DNA from: Caballeronia cordobensis
Lineage (GTDB): Bacteria; Pseudomonadota; Gammaproteobacteria; Burkholderiales; Burkholderiaceae
Assembly: GCF_001544575.2 (NCBI RefSeq)
Contig: NZ_FCNY02000021.1
Span: forward strand, 62,001 to 126,000
Length of the DNA stretch: 64,000 nt
Direction of reading: 5' to 3'
Part shown: piece by piece, positions 18,283-29,440 of the stretch
How the letters are laid out: the number at the start of each line of letters is the position of its first letter
Position numbering within the stretch: position 1 is the stretch's first letter
Notes under the pieces: model-generated
Seen by the model: the letters and a program-made list of their open reading frames with translations, nothing else
What the model was told of the DNA's origin: nothing
The model's database searches: none
Position numbers and translations under genes: made by a program

Positions 18283-18298
18283 ATATTCGGTTGAATAT
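18283..18298. promoter_or_regulatory. LysR-type inverted repeat between divergent genes
   Basis: ATATTC (18283-18288) and GAATAT (18293-18298) form a perfect inverted repeat with a 4-bp centre. It lies in the short space between the LysR gene and the reductase gene. Size and position suit a LysR-family recognition site. Binding is inferred. Confidence 0.55.
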
Positions 18299-18369
18299 AG
18301 AAATAGTATCCCAAATGAGAAATTCAGTCTGAAGTATCCTCGAGCGATGAACGAAACTCGGACTTACAC

Positions 18370-19437
18370 ATGAATCATCGAGCACTGATTGTCGGCGCCA
18401 GCGGCATTGTCGGGCGAGCCTTAGCGGATCGTCTGCTGTCGGCCGGCTGGACCGTTTATGGACTATCGCGTGGACGTACGGCCGGCGTGCCGGGGTGCCG
18501 ACTCATCGTCGCGGATCTCGCGTCGGCCGAATCTGTCGCGGCTGCGACGGCGAACGTCGACGTCAGCCATGTGTTTTTCACCGCTTGGGCGCGGCAGGCG
18601 AACGAGAAGGAGAACATCCGCGTCAACGGCGCGATGGTCCGCAACGTCCTCAATTCGTTGGGTCGGCGCTCGAAGCTCGAACATGCAGCGCTGGTTACCG
18701 GGCTGAAGCACTATCTCGGCCCGTTCGAGGCATACGCGTCCGGCGCAGTTCCGGATACGCCTTTTCGGGAATCTCAGGGGCGTCAGCCGGTCGAGAATTT
18801 CTACTACGAGCAGGAAGATCGGCTCTTCGACGCCGCGGCGCGCGAAGGCTTTACTTGGAGCGTACATCGCCCGCACACGGTTATCGGCTTTGCGCCCGGC
18901 AACGCGATGAACATGGGGCAGACGCTCGCCATCTACGCGACGCTATGCCGACATACTGGCCAGCCTTTCGTCTTTCCTGGCTCCGCCGCACAGTGGAACG
19001 GCCTCACAGACATGACCGATGCACGCCTTCTTGCACGGCATATTGAGTGGGCGTCGACGAGCGAAGCGGCGCGAAACGAAGATTTCAACGTAGTAAACGG
19101 CGACGTTTTTCGCTGGAAAACGATGTGGGGGCAACTGGCCGGTTATTTCGGCATCGAAGCGGCACCATTCGACGACATTGTGCGACCACTCGAAGGTCGG
19201 ATGCTGGACGCCGCGCATCAATGGCGCGATGTTGCCGCAAAGTACGGCCTGGTGGAGCCGGACATCGATCGGCTCGCGTCGTGGTGGCACACCGACGCCG
19301 ATCTTGGCCGTCCAATGGAAGTCGTGACAGACATGACCAAGAGTCGTAAGGCCGGGTTCCTCGATTACCAAGGCACGCCAGATGCGTTCTTCGACCTGTT
19401 CGAGCGACTCAAGGCAGAACGTTTCATTCCCGGTTAA
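18370..19437 (+). CDS. PRISE-type short-chain reductase (progesterone 5-beta-reductase/iridoid synthase-like)
   Basis: The 355-residue protein has an N-terminal NADP-binding loop GASGIVG (9-15). It also has the two signatures of PRISE enzymes: TGLKHYLGPF with catalytic-type Lys113, and NFYYEQED with the catalytic Tyr at 145-146. These differ from the YxxxK arrangement of classic short-chain dehydrogenases. Known PRISE proteins reduce activated C=C bonds of enones with NADPH. Bacterial members are widespread but their natural substrates are mostly unknown. Divergent transcription from a LysR regulator suggests induction by an unsaturated carbonyl compound. Confidence 0.85.
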   Translation: MNHRALIVGASGIVGRALADRLLSAGWTVYGLSRGRTAGVPGCRLIVADLASAESVAAATANVDVSHVFFTAWARQANEKENIRVNGAMVRNVLNSLGRRSKLEHAALVTGLKHYLGPFEAYASGAVPDTPFRESQGRQPVENFYYEQEDRLFDAAAREGFTWSVHRPHTVIGFAPGNAMNMGQTLAIYATLCRHTGQPFVFPGSAAQWNGLTDMTDARLLARHIEWASTSEAARNEDFNVVNGDVFRWKTMWGQLAGYFGIEAAPFDDIVRPLEGRMLDAAHQWRDVAAKYGLVEPDIDRLASWWHTDADLGRPMEVVTDMTKSRKAGFLDYQGTPDAFFDLFERLKAERFIPG

Positions 19438-19755
19438 GGGGTAGCGAACGGCCGCTGTTCGGGGCGAATTCAACCGGTCGATGCAACACAACGGAAGGGG
19501 ATGCGCCCTTGGCTTCGGACTTCCTCGATGAACAGGAGCAGATTCGCGGCGTTACGGCGCGAACGCGTAACCTGCGCTTGACGGCAGTGCACTCGATAAA
19601 CGTCCGGCTCAGGGCCGCCACTTCCTTTGTTTGTGTCTTGTCGAGATAGGCGGTCATCTTGCTCATCCAAACGGCTGTTGATCTCGACGCCTACTCTAGG
19701 CCGCGACAATGAGCCAACAATTACGAGCCAGACGGCGAAAGAATCGACGCAGAGA
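19438..19755. other. Intergenic stretch between convergent genes
   Basis: The reductase gene and the minus-strand MFS gene converge here. No gene is supported. I did not see a clear hairpin followed by a T-run. Confidence 0.5.
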
Positions 19756-21039
19756 CTATGTCGCCGATCCGTCGCGGCACGTCCCCCGCCGAAAAGCCGG
19801 CGCAAAGCCGATCAGACCGGCGACGGGGCCGATTGCGAGCAGCCAGGTCGAATCGAGGCCGATGCGCTCGAACAGCGCAGTTGCGGCCGATATCGAAACG
19901 ACCGTGAGCGCAAAGCCGATAGCGTTCTGGATCGCCAGCGCGCTTCCGACGAGCTCCGGCGGACAGGCATCGGCCGATAAGGCAGAAAATTGCGGAGAGT
20001 CGGCGATGACGGTTGCTCCCCACACGAGCAACAGGGTCAGGAGCCAGGGCGCGCTCGCGTCGCGCCACACGAGCGCGAACAGCACGCAACACGTACCCGA
20101 TATTGCCAGCGCGCCCGCGGCCACACGCGCGCTGCCGAACCTCCGCGAAAGCACACCTCCCGCGAGACAGCCCGCTGAACCTGCCACGAAGATGAGAAAC
20201 GCGAGACCCGAAGCGCCTCCGGCGTGACCGCTGATCGCCAGCGACGAATGTGCGACATAGAGCGGAACCAGTGTCCAGAACGCGTAGAGCTCCCACATGT
20301 GACCGAAGTAGCCCAACGCCGCGGCGCGAAAATCCGCGCGCCTGAACGTATCGAGAAGACCGGGGGATGACGAACCCTTGACCATCACGTGGCCATCGAG
20401 CGGGCCGCGCTCGTGCGTTCTGTCGCCGAGGACGAATATCAGCAAGGCCGCCAGCAGAGCCAGCACCGACGAAGCCCCGATGATCGCTTGCCAAGGCAGA
20501 TTCGTTCCCATCGCCTTCAGTGCGTGCGGGAGTCCGGAGCCCAGCGTCAGCATGGCGACGAGCTGCGCGAGCGCCGGTCCGGTTTTCTCTGGCGCCCAGC
20601 TCACGACCAGTTTCATACCGATCGGATAGATGCCGGCCAGACACACACCGACAAGAAAGCGACATATCACGCCGGAAACGATGCCAGTCGCGAGCAGCGC
20701 GAACATCGCGTTGAAGAGCGCGCCGAAGATGGCGCTCCAGACGAAGATGGAACTCGCGCGAAAGCGGTCGGCATTTCCGCGCATGGACATCGCAAGCGTA
20801 CCGAGAATGAACCCAACCTGCACGGCGCTGGTGAGCCAGCCGATATCGCCGGCGCTCGCGTGCCAGGCTCGCGTGATCCCCGACGCAGCGCCATTCGCGC
20901 TAAACCAGAGCGACGTGCCGAACAGTTGAGCAAGGGAAATCACAGCCACGGGCCCGATGCGTTCGGCGAGCAGTCGCCGCGCACCGCGGAATTCGGTCAT
21001 CGCCACGGGGAACCTCCTGATCTTCTGGCCATCGGTCAT
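19756..21039 (-). CDS. MFS transporter
   Basis: This protein of about 427 residues has twelve hydrophobic segments. The N-terminal half has LAQLFGTSLWFSANGA, IGWLTSAVQVGFILG and CRFLVGVCLAGIYPIGMKL. The second half has ATVIADSPQFSALSADACPPEL. This pattern fits uncharacterised proteobacterial MFS carriers often placed beside oxidoreductases. The frame begins at TTG 21048. ATG 21039 is taken here, and ATG 21000 (MTEFRG) is also possible. It follows closely after the stop of the autotransporter remnant. Substrate and direction of transport are unknown. Confidence 0.85.
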   Translation of the reverse strand: MTDGQKIRRFPVAMTEFRGARRLLAERIGPVAVISLAQLFGTSLWFSANGAASGITRAWHASAGDIGWLTSAVQVGFILGTLAMSMRGNADRFRASSIFVWSAIFGALFNAMFALLATGIVSGVICRFLVGVCLAGIYPIGMKLVVSWAPEKTGPALAQLVAMLTLGSGLPHALKAMGTNLPWQAIIGASSVLALLAALLIFVLGDRTHERGPLDGHVMVKGSSSPGLLDTFRRADFRAAALGYFGHMWELYAFWTLVPLYVAHSSLAISGHAGGASGLAFLIFVAGSAGCLAGGVLSRRFGSARVAAGALAISGTCCVLFALVWRDASAPWLLTLLLVWGATVIADSPQFSALSADACPPELVGSALAIQNAIGFALTVVSISAATALFERIGLDSTWLLAIGPVAGLIGFAPAFRRGTCRDGSAT

Positions 21040-21044
21040 GCCGC

Positions 21045-21630
21045 TCAAAACAGATAGTTCACGCGCAGGATGCCTTCGTTCGAGCTGTAGCCGCTGCCGA
21101 ACTGGCCGTCGTACTCCAGCTTGAGTTCGGTGCGCTTCGATACGCTTGGATTCACGCCGACCTTCACCTTCGCGAGCGACGAAGGCGCCGATGCCACCGC
21201 CGAGAACGGCGCCACGCCCGGCGCACTGCCGACGAACTGTGCGTTCGCATCCCAGTAATTGCGGTTATGGAACACGCCGCCGACCGCGAGGTCCGGCCAC
21301 AACGTCATGCCGTTTGCAAACGTCCAGCGTCCGCCCACTTCCAGCATCGGCGACACCGACAGCGTCGTCGCATTGGCGCTGTTCACCGCGAGGTCGAGCG
21401 CGCTCGCACCCTGCTCCGTGTAGGCATTCGTATGCATATGGACGAGTGCACGTCGACATAGGGCTTCACATACGAGTCGTTCATCGGAAGGATGTAGACG
21501 ACGCGCGAGTGCAGGCCGGCTTCGTACGCGTTGAACGCACCCTTGGGCTGTGCAGCATAGCCCGGCAGCGTCACGTTGCGGGTCGAGTCGTACCCGCTAA
21601 GGCCACCGTCGACGCCGCCCGAGCGCCATC
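21045..21630 (-). pseudogene. Autotransporter beta-barrel, C-terminal fragment with frameshift
   Basis: The readable end has amphipathic strands (SPMLEVGGRWTFANGMTLWPDLAVGGVF, described by its key residues W, W and the final NYLF) and terminates in aromatic Phe as outer membrane barrels do. Upstream, the frame must change near 21435-21450. SYVKPYVDVH is read in one frame and HMHTNAYTEQGAS in another. Similarity starts at about 21630 (GVDGGLSGYDSTRN) and the passenger domain is absent. This is the tail of a type V secretion protein with at least one frameshift, so it is not functional. Confidence 0.7.
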
Positions 21631-21921
21631 ACGCTGTGCCTTTGACACGAGCACTGCGCGTCGCTTTCTGATGCTTCGAAACGGAGTGTGCCGACTTCAC
21701 GGGGGCGAGGAAAATACCGTCTTTCAATGGCGGTATACGCATCCGATATAGCGATCGATCCGCATTTTCGCGCTATCCGATACCGCGCCTCGCGGCCCTT
21801 CGGCATCGCGGTGACAAAGGCGTTGACAAACCGGCACATCGCGACGAACGTTAGTCGTCTTGCGTCCTTCAACCGCTTGCGACTTGCCCACGACACGGCG
21901 CCGCCATGAAAATCCGACAGC

Positions 21922-22359
21922 ATGCGGTTCGCGATCGAAGAAGCGAAGAAAAATCCGGCATACCCATTCGGCGCCGTCGTCGTGCACGAAGCATCGGGCG
22001 AAGTGCGCGGGCGAGGCGTCAACATGTCGATTGAGAACTCGATGTATCACGGCGAGGTCGTGGCCATGAACGATTGTGTTGCGAGGTACGGAAACCGCGG
22101 CTGGCAGGAGTGCACTCTCTATACGACGGGAGAGCCCTGTTCGATGTGTACCAGCGCGATGGTCTGGGCGGGCATTCCCCGCATCGTGTGGGCGAGTTCG
22201 ATGAACACGATCAAGGCAGCCGGCATCAATCAGATCGAGCTTTCCGTGATCGAGGTAGTCGAGCGATCGAAATCGTTTTATCGGCCGGAGGCGCTCGTTG
22301 CCGGCGTGCTGGCGGCCGAAACAGATCGGATGCTTTTGCATCGCGAGAGAGACGGCTGA
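21922..22359 (+). CDS. Nucleoside/guanine deaminase family protein
   Basis: The 145-residue protein has the zinc cytidine-deaminase-like signature. YHGEVVAMN corresponds to the H(A/G)E motif, with His as ligand and Glu as proton shuttle. EPCSMCTSAM is the PCxxC motif. It resembles the tRNA-adenosine/guanine deaminase branch that hydrolyses the exocyclic amine of purines. The N-terminus (MRFAIEEAKKN) begins a few residues later than in many relatives, so the start may be slightly truncated. No ribosome site is obvious. The neighbours are a fragmentary autotransporter and a chemoreceptor remnant, which give no pathway hint. Confidence 0.8.
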   Translation: MRFAIEEAKKNPAYPFGAVVVHEASGEVRGRGVNMSIENSMYHGEVVAMNDCVARYGNRGWQECTLYTTGEPCSMCTSAMVWAGIPRIVWASSMNTIKAAGINQIELSVIEVVERSKSFYRPEALVAGVLAAETDRMLLHRERDG

Positions 22360-22633
22360 TCCCTAAACCTGCGGTCATACCGTGCTCAGCGACGGAAGCG
22401 GGGTCAGTGAATTTCTGGTCGTTAAGTATTTATGATGGAGACGGCCCGATGAACGCAACTGTCTCTAGCTATAGCGATAGCGGACCTACAGATGACGTGC
22501 TCCTCTTGATCCCGAGTGACCGCTTGTGGCACATGACCGAAGTTTGCGGGTCAAGTGCGTCGCGACCTCGAGAACGCGGCGCGAACTTCAGCACCCGACC
22601 CTGCGTGGACGTTGTCTTTCTCTGGCTGGTTGC

Positions 22634-23157
22634 CCTGGAGCAGACATCGGCGCAACAATTGACTGAGCGTCTCCCTGGCACCGACCCTACCGGAATGATC
22701 GAGACCATCGCGTTCCAGACGGACATCCTCGCGCTGAATGCGGCCGTGGAAGCCGCGCACAGACGAAGAAGGCCGTGGCTTCGCCGTCGTCGCGGGCGAA
22801 GTCCGCGCGCTCGCACAGCGGGCGTCTGTCGCGGCGAAGGAGATCAAGGAACTGATCGTGGTCCCGTCCGGGAGAGTGCAGGCAGGCGCGGAACAGGCCG
22901 CGCTCGTCAACACCAACATGGAACGCGTGAGCAAGGCGATCGGTCAGCTATCGGATGTCGTCGGCAAGATCAGCGCGGCATCAGATGAGCAGAGACGCGG
23001 CGTCGCGCAGATCCATGAAGCGATCACGCAGATCGACGATGTGACACAACAGAATGCGGCGTTGGTCGAGCAGGCGACGGCTGCTGCGCAGTCGTTGCGA
23101 GAGCAGGCCGGCACAATGAAGCAGGACGTCGGACTTTTTCCGTCGGCGGCAGCGTGA
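22634..23157 (+). pseudogene. Methyl-accepting chemotaxis protein, signalling-domain remnant
   Basis: The first part, near 22690-22760, reads MIETIAFQTDILALNAAVEAAH, the hairpin region of a chemoreceptor. The frame then shifts at about 22760, and the remainder (EEGRGFAVVAGEVRALAQR ... DDVTQQNAALVEQATAAAQSL) is read in the next frame to 23157. The membrane-spanning and HAMP regions are not found upstream. The frameshift falls inside the most conserved segment, so the product cannot be functional. Confidence 0.8.
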
Positions 23158-23362
23158 CATCTTCGCTGCCGCGCCTACGGCCGCGTCTGTACGGAAGCCG
23201 GCACGACCGCTGGCGTTTCAGTTAAAAGCTGCATCGGCGAAAGCCCAGGTTCTTCCGGCAGCCACGCAACCGCAATCGTAGCCGTCTGCCGCGGCAACGG
23301 CCGGTGACGGAGAGTGGGATTCGTTCTAAAGGCACTGGGAAGGCCGCGCCCTATCAATCCTT

Positions 23363-25461
<2,099 letters not shown>

Positions 25462-25465
<4 letters not shown>

Positions 25466-26286
25466 GCGCGTCTCCGTGTCTTGTGTGTCAGTACGTCGGC
25501 GATCTTCACGCCATCGCGCATGCGCTCGATCTCGCACCAGTGCGCGATGCGCGCATCATCGATCAACGCGCGGCGAAACGTTGCCCGCAGCCCTTCGCCG
25601 ACGTTGATGTTGCCGTGATAATGCAGCTCGCGCGACACGAGCGCGGGCAAGTCCGCAAGACGCCACGTCTGCCATTCCGCACGATCGACGAACGCCTGAA
25701 AGCTCGCGAAGTACAGAAAGTCCGCGCCGTTGAAGTCGCTGTACGGGCACGGCAAAAACTCGACCGGCGCGCATTCGGCCGCGTGCAAAGCGATTCCGTC
25801 GATACTCGCTGCTGCTTCACGCAGGCGCAGCTTGCGCGCCATCTCCTGCATGTCGGCGATGAGCGGATTCATCGGCGCGATCTCGCCTTTGAGGTTCGCA
25901 AAACTCGCCCGCGCGACCGAGCGATTGTTGCGCGCTTCGGTGCGTCGTACGAAGGTGGACATCATCGACAGCGCGGCGATCGAGTCGTCTTTGCCGCTCA
26001 CGCGATGTTCGCTGAGATGCCGCACCGGCGCGACACGCGAAAGCTCGGTGCGAATGCGCAGCGCGTCGTTCTCGCGCACATCGTGCATGCCGTCGGCGCG
26101 CAGCCGGATCGACGTAAACGCGGCATACGCGCGGCTGCCCTCGTCGGAGATGAAGTCGCTCGCCGTTTCGCGCGCGAGCGCGTCCCAATGCCGGTCGCCG
26201 CACTCTTTCAGCAGCCAGTTCTCCGACAGCCCCGCGCAATTGAGCTGCGGCATGCCGGCGCGATAAGGATCGTCGTGACGAGGCAT
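25462..26286 (-). CDS. LnmK/Pnap_2097-like hot-dog-fold biosynthetic protein
   Basis: The 274-residue protein begins MPRHDDPYRAGMPQLNCAGLSENWLLKECGD. It resembles the Pnap_2097 family, relatives of LnmK, an acyltransferase/decarboxylase that turns methylmalonyl-CoA into propionyl-carrier protein. Conserved-looking blocks are AYAAFTSIRLRA, SMMSTFVRR, CPYSDFNGADFLYFASF and LHYHGNINVGE. It lies 9 bp after the flavoprotein gene and overlaps the mutase gene by 4 bp. The tempting reading is that the mutase supplies a branched acyl-CoA which this protein transfers or decarboxylates. That is inference, and the family assignment comes from pattern memory rather than a search. Confidence 0.7.
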
Positions 26287-26295
26287 GAGCTTCCT

Positions 26296-27585
26296 TCACG
26301 CGCACGCGATCGACGCGCGCTCCGGCGCGTTTGCCCGCTCCGCGCACACTGCATCGACGATGTACTGCGCATCGCGCGCCACGCCGGAAAAGCGGCCCGA
26401 GCCCCAGGTATGCAGCCATGGCAGGCCGATGAAATAGAGACCCTTCACCGCCGTCACGCCGCGCATATGCGACGGATATCCGCGCCCGTTGAACACCGGC
26501 GCATCGAGCCACGCGAAGTCCGGCGTAAAGCCGATGCACCATACGATCGACGTGATCCCGCTCGCCTGCAGATCGAGCTCCGCGCGCTCTTCCTGCGGCT
26601 GCCAGATGGGTACATAAGGCGCAGTGGGAGGCGCGTCGATGCCGTGCTTCGCAATGAAAGCATCAATGCTCGCGTTGATGCGGTTATAGGTATCATCGGC
26701 GTCATCGAGATTCGCGCGCAGGTTGGTCGCGAAACGCAGCTTGCCGTCGCGGAAGTCTTCGAGCCGGCCAAACAGCTCCATGCCTTCGAGCGCGAAGCGG
26801 CGCAGATCGATGTCGCGTCCGCCATCCCGGCCCGTGACGTAATGATTGGTGTTGTCGCGCACGCCTTCACGCAACGGATGATCGGTCACGGGCATGTCGT
26901 AATAGCGCATGTCCGCGAGCCAGTCGACGACATCGCGGCCGCGATGAAACCGCGCGCAACGCGGCGCCTCGCCGACGGCGAGATAAACCTTGCGTCCCGA
27001 CAGATGCAGATCCTCCGCGATCTGCGCCCCCGACTGACCCGAGCCGACGACGAGCACCGCGCCGGGCGGCAGCGCATCGGCGTTGCGATATTCCGATGAC
27101 TGCACCTGCACGATGTTAGCGGGCAGACGCTCGGCCATGCGCGGCACGATCGGCGTGTGATAGCCGCCCGACGCGACGACGATCTGATCGGCCGTGAACT
27201 CGCCGCGCGTGCTCGTCACGGCGAAGCGTCCTTGCGCGTCGCGCGTGACGCGCGTGACCGCCGCGCCTTCGAGCACCGGCGCATTCACCTTGGCGATGAA
27301 CGCATCGAGATATTCGATGATCTCGTCCTTCTTCATGAAGCCGTGCGGGTCCGCGCCCTGATACGGATGCCCCGGCAACGCGCATTGCCAGTTGGGCGTC
27401 ACGAGGCAGAACGTGTCCCAGCGCTGCGTGCGCCATGTGTGCGTGACGCTGTGCTTCTCGAGCACGAGATGATCGATGCTGGCCTGCTTCAGGAAGTAGC
27501 TGGCCGAAAGCCCGGCCTGTCCGCCGCCGATGACGATCACGCTGTAATGCGCCGGCGCGGTCTGCGATGAATCGATGTTCGACAT
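26296..27585 (-). CDS. MSMEG_0569-family flavin-dependent oxidoreductase (Nit1C cluster)
   Basis: The 429-residue protein has an N-terminal FAD loop VIVIGGGQAGLSASYFLK, a second dinucleotide loop VLVVGSGQSGAQIAEDL, and the WRTQRWDTFCLVTPNWQCALPGHPY block of class B flavin monooxygenase-like proteins. A C-terminal FIGLPWLHTWGSGRFSGVARDA segment also matches MSMEG_0569-type proteins. ATG 27585 (MSNIDSSQ) is preferred over the upstream 27603. In the Nit1C cluster it is expected to oxygenate an N-containing intermediate. The chemistry has not been defined. Confidence 0.88.
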   Translation of the reverse strand: MSNIDSSQTAPAHYSVIVIGGGQAGLSASYFLKQASIDHLVLEKHSVTHTWRTQRWDTFCLVTPNWQCALPGHPYQGADPHGFMKKDEIIEYLDAFIAKVNAPVLEGAAVTRVTRDAQGRFAVTSTRGEFTADQIVVASGGYHTPIVPRMAERLPANIVQVQSSEYRNADALPPGAVLVVGSGQSGAQIAEDLHLSGRKVYLAVGEAPRCARFHRGRDVVDWLADMRYYDMPVTDHPLREGVRDNTNHYVTGRDGGRDIDLRRFALEGMELFGRLEDFRDGKLRFATNLRANLDDADDTYNRINASIDAFIAKHGIDAPPTAPYVPIWQPQEERAELDLQASGITSIVWCIGFTPDFAWLDAPVFNGRGYPSHMRGVTAVKGLYFIGLPWLHTWGSGRFSGVARDAQYIVDAVCAERANAPERASIACA

Positions 27586-27615
27586 ATTCAATCCCTCTAC
27601 CATTCGACAAGTGAG

Positions 27616-27900
27616 TCAATCGAGCGCCAGCACGGTGACGCGTGCGTCGTGCGCTTCGCTGAAGCGGCGCGCATCCTCTTCGATGCGCGCAAGCTGATCG
27701 AGCGCGGCCGAGCACGCGAAGCCGTATTTCTCCCGCACGCGCTCCGAGCCGATGTTCAGCGCCTCGCGCGAACGCGCGACGAAATCGCCGACGCTATAGC
27801 TTTCGCCTGCCGCGAAATACTCGCCGACGACGGTCGAAGGCGAATAGCAGTTCGCCTCGACGCCGTCGGGCCAACGAACCAGAAAATGCATCACTGGCAT
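27616..27900 (-). CDS. MSMEG_0570-family small nitrogen-starvation response protein
   Basis: The 94-residue protein starts MPVMHFLVRWPDGVEANCYSPSTVV and matches the MSMEG_0570 family, found almost only inside Nit1C-type clusters. The frame opens at 27933, but ATG 27900 gives the family start and is preceded by GAGGC-like sequence. No catalytic motif is visible. It could be an accessory or carrier-like subunit. It lies between the AIR-synthase-like and flavoprotein genes with short gaps. Confidence 0.85.
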   Translation of the reverse strand: MPVMHFLVRWPDGVEANCYSPSTVVGEYFAAGESYSVGDFVARSREALNIGSERVREKYGFACSAALDQLARIEEDARRFSEAHDARVTVLALD

Positions 27901-27922
27901 GGTGTAGCCTCGGTTGAGGGGT

Positions 27923-28882
27923 TCATCGCGCACATATGAAGGGCTCCTCGTTCAGGTTCCATAGCAACGCGGCATCGCCGTCGCGCGTCAACACGACTTC
28001 ACGCGATGCATCCACTTCGCCGATCACCGCGCTCGCGAGGTCGCGCGAAGCAAAGCGTGCGAGCACTTCATCGACATGTTCGGGGCGCACGGAGAGTAAG
28101 AAGCCGAAGCTCGGAAACGCCGTGAGCCAGCGCTCGAAATCGACGCCTTCGGGACATGGCAAGGCATCGAGATCGATGCGCACGCCGGCTTTCGAACATT
28201 CGACCAACATCAGCGCGGTGCCGAGCGCGCCCGCCATGCTGATGTCCTTCGCGGCATCGCACAGGCCGTCTTCGGCTAGCGTGGGCAGCAGTTCGTAATC
28301 GCCACATGCGCGGCCAGCCGGCGCGCCGACCGATGCATTCCAGAACGGATAAGGCTCCTCGAAACGGCCGCGCAAATCGACGGCCATCACGAGCGCATCG
28401 CCGGGGCGCGCGTCGAAGCTCGTCAGAAGCTTCTTGGCCCGCCCGACGATCGCCACCGCGAGCTGCGCGCCGTCGCTGCGCACGTTGCTATGGCCGCCGA
28501 CGATCGGCACGCGATACGCCGACGATGCCGCCGCCATGCCCGCGAGCACGTCGGATGCCGCTTGCGCGTCGCCGCTCCACAAGGCATCGACGACGGCGAG
28601 CGGACGTCCGCCCATCGCGTAGATATCGCTCACGTTCACCATCACGCCGCTGTAGCCCGCGAACCACGGCATCGCGCGCACGAAGTCGCTCACCAGCCCT
28701 TCGATCGCGAAGAGCAGATAGCCGTCGCCATCGGGAATCGCGGCGCAGTCGTCGCCTATCGGCACGTTCGGCACCGAATGCGCGAGTGCGGGCAGTCGCG
28801 ACAACACGCCCGAGATATCGCTCTTGTGACGAAACCCGCGACTCTCGCGCAAGCGTTCGACGAGACCGGCCAGCGCGTTCAC
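27923..28882 (-). CDS. Sll0787-family AIR-synthase-like protein (Nit1C cluster)
   Basis: The 319-residue protein resembles the PurM/ThiL/HypE ATP-binding fold. VPIGDDCAAIPDGDGYLLFAIEG has the acidic metal-binding residues. VNVSDIYAMGGRPLAVVDAL and VGGHSNVRSDG follow, and AKDISMAGALGTALMLVE comes in the second half. The start is GTG 28882, which overlaps the stop of the GNAT gene as GTGA. The long upstream open frame is therefore not coding. Enzymes of this fold form phosphate-activated intermediates from ATP. Here the substrate is probably the product of the nitrilase or radical SAM step, which is inference. Confidence 0.87.
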   Translation of the reverse strand: MNALAGLVERLRESRGFRHKSDISGVLSRLPALAHSVPNVPIGDDCAAIPDGDGYLLFAIEGLVSDFVRAMPWFAGYSGVMVNVSDIYAMGGRPLAVVDALWSGDAQAASDVLAGMAAASSAYRVPIVGGHSNVRSDGAQLAVAIVGRAKKLLTSFDARPGDALVMAVDLRGRFEEPYPFWNASVGAPAGRACGDYELLPTLAEDGLCDAAKDISMAGALGTALMLVECSKAGVRIDLDALPCPEGVDFERWLTAFPSFGFLLSVRPEHVDEVLARFASRDLASAVIGEVDASREVVLTRDGDAALLWNLNEEPFICAR

Positions 28883-29439
28883 GACGGCCTCCGCGCCAGC
28901 GCGACGAATCCGCTTTGCGGCGTGACGCACGGCGGATACGCATCGAGTTGCGCGCGCATCAGATGATGCGCGCGGCCGAAGAGCGTCTCTTCCTGCTGCG
29001 TGTCCCAGCGCAGACGCCGGAAAAGCGGTACGTTCTGCGCCTGCACGTGCGCGAGAAAAGTCTCGCATCCGAGCGCGTGTGCGCTCGACACCGCGAGGCG
29101 GATCAGCGTCGAGCCGATCTTGCCGTGCGAACGAAAAGCCGCATGCACCGCGAGCCGCGAGCCGAGCCATGCGCGCGGCTGCGTTTCGTGGATTCGTACC
29201 GTGCCGACGACCTGCTCCGGCATGCCCGCGACGCAACTCAGCGCAACGAGAAGTTGCGCGCGTTCGTCGATCTCATCGCGATCGTCGCCGACGAACACGC
29301 CCTGCTCGATGCAGAACACCGCGCGGCGCAGCTTGTACGCTTCATCCGCTTCCCACGGCAGCGTCGCCCACTTGACGCGATACTCGACCGGCGTGTAGGC
29401 GAGATCGAATGCATCGCCTTCGATGGCTTCGACGAACAT
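28879..29439 (-). CDS. MSMEG_0567/Sll0786-family GNAT N-acetyltransferase (Nit1C cluster)
   Basis: The 186-residue protein starts MFVEAIEGDAFDLAYTPVEYRVKWA. It keeps FCIEQGVFVGDDRDEID, VVGTVRIHE and the acetyl-CoA loop region RSHGKIGSTLIRLAV. The start at 29439 lies one base after the stop of the radical SAM gene (29441), and its stop overlaps the next gene by 4 bp, so translation is coupled on both sides. It is expected to acylate an amine on the pathway product. The upstream open frame to 29661 is a shadow. Confidence 0.88.
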   Translation of the reverse strand: MFVEAIEGDAFDLAYTPVEYRVKWATLPWEADEAYKLRRAVFCIEQGVFVGDDRDEIDERAQLLVALSCVAGMPEQVVGTVRIHETQPRAWLGSRLAVHAAFRSHGKIGSTLIRLAVSSAHALGCETFLAHVQAQNVPLFRRLRWDTQQEETLFGRAHHLMRAQLDAYPPCVTPQSGFVALARRPS

Positions 29440-29440
29440 G

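Noticed and set aside
28883..29236. Upstream extension of the AIR-synthase-like frame
   Set aside because: It overlaps the GNAT gene fully; the GTGA overlap at 28879-28882 gives a natural coupled start.
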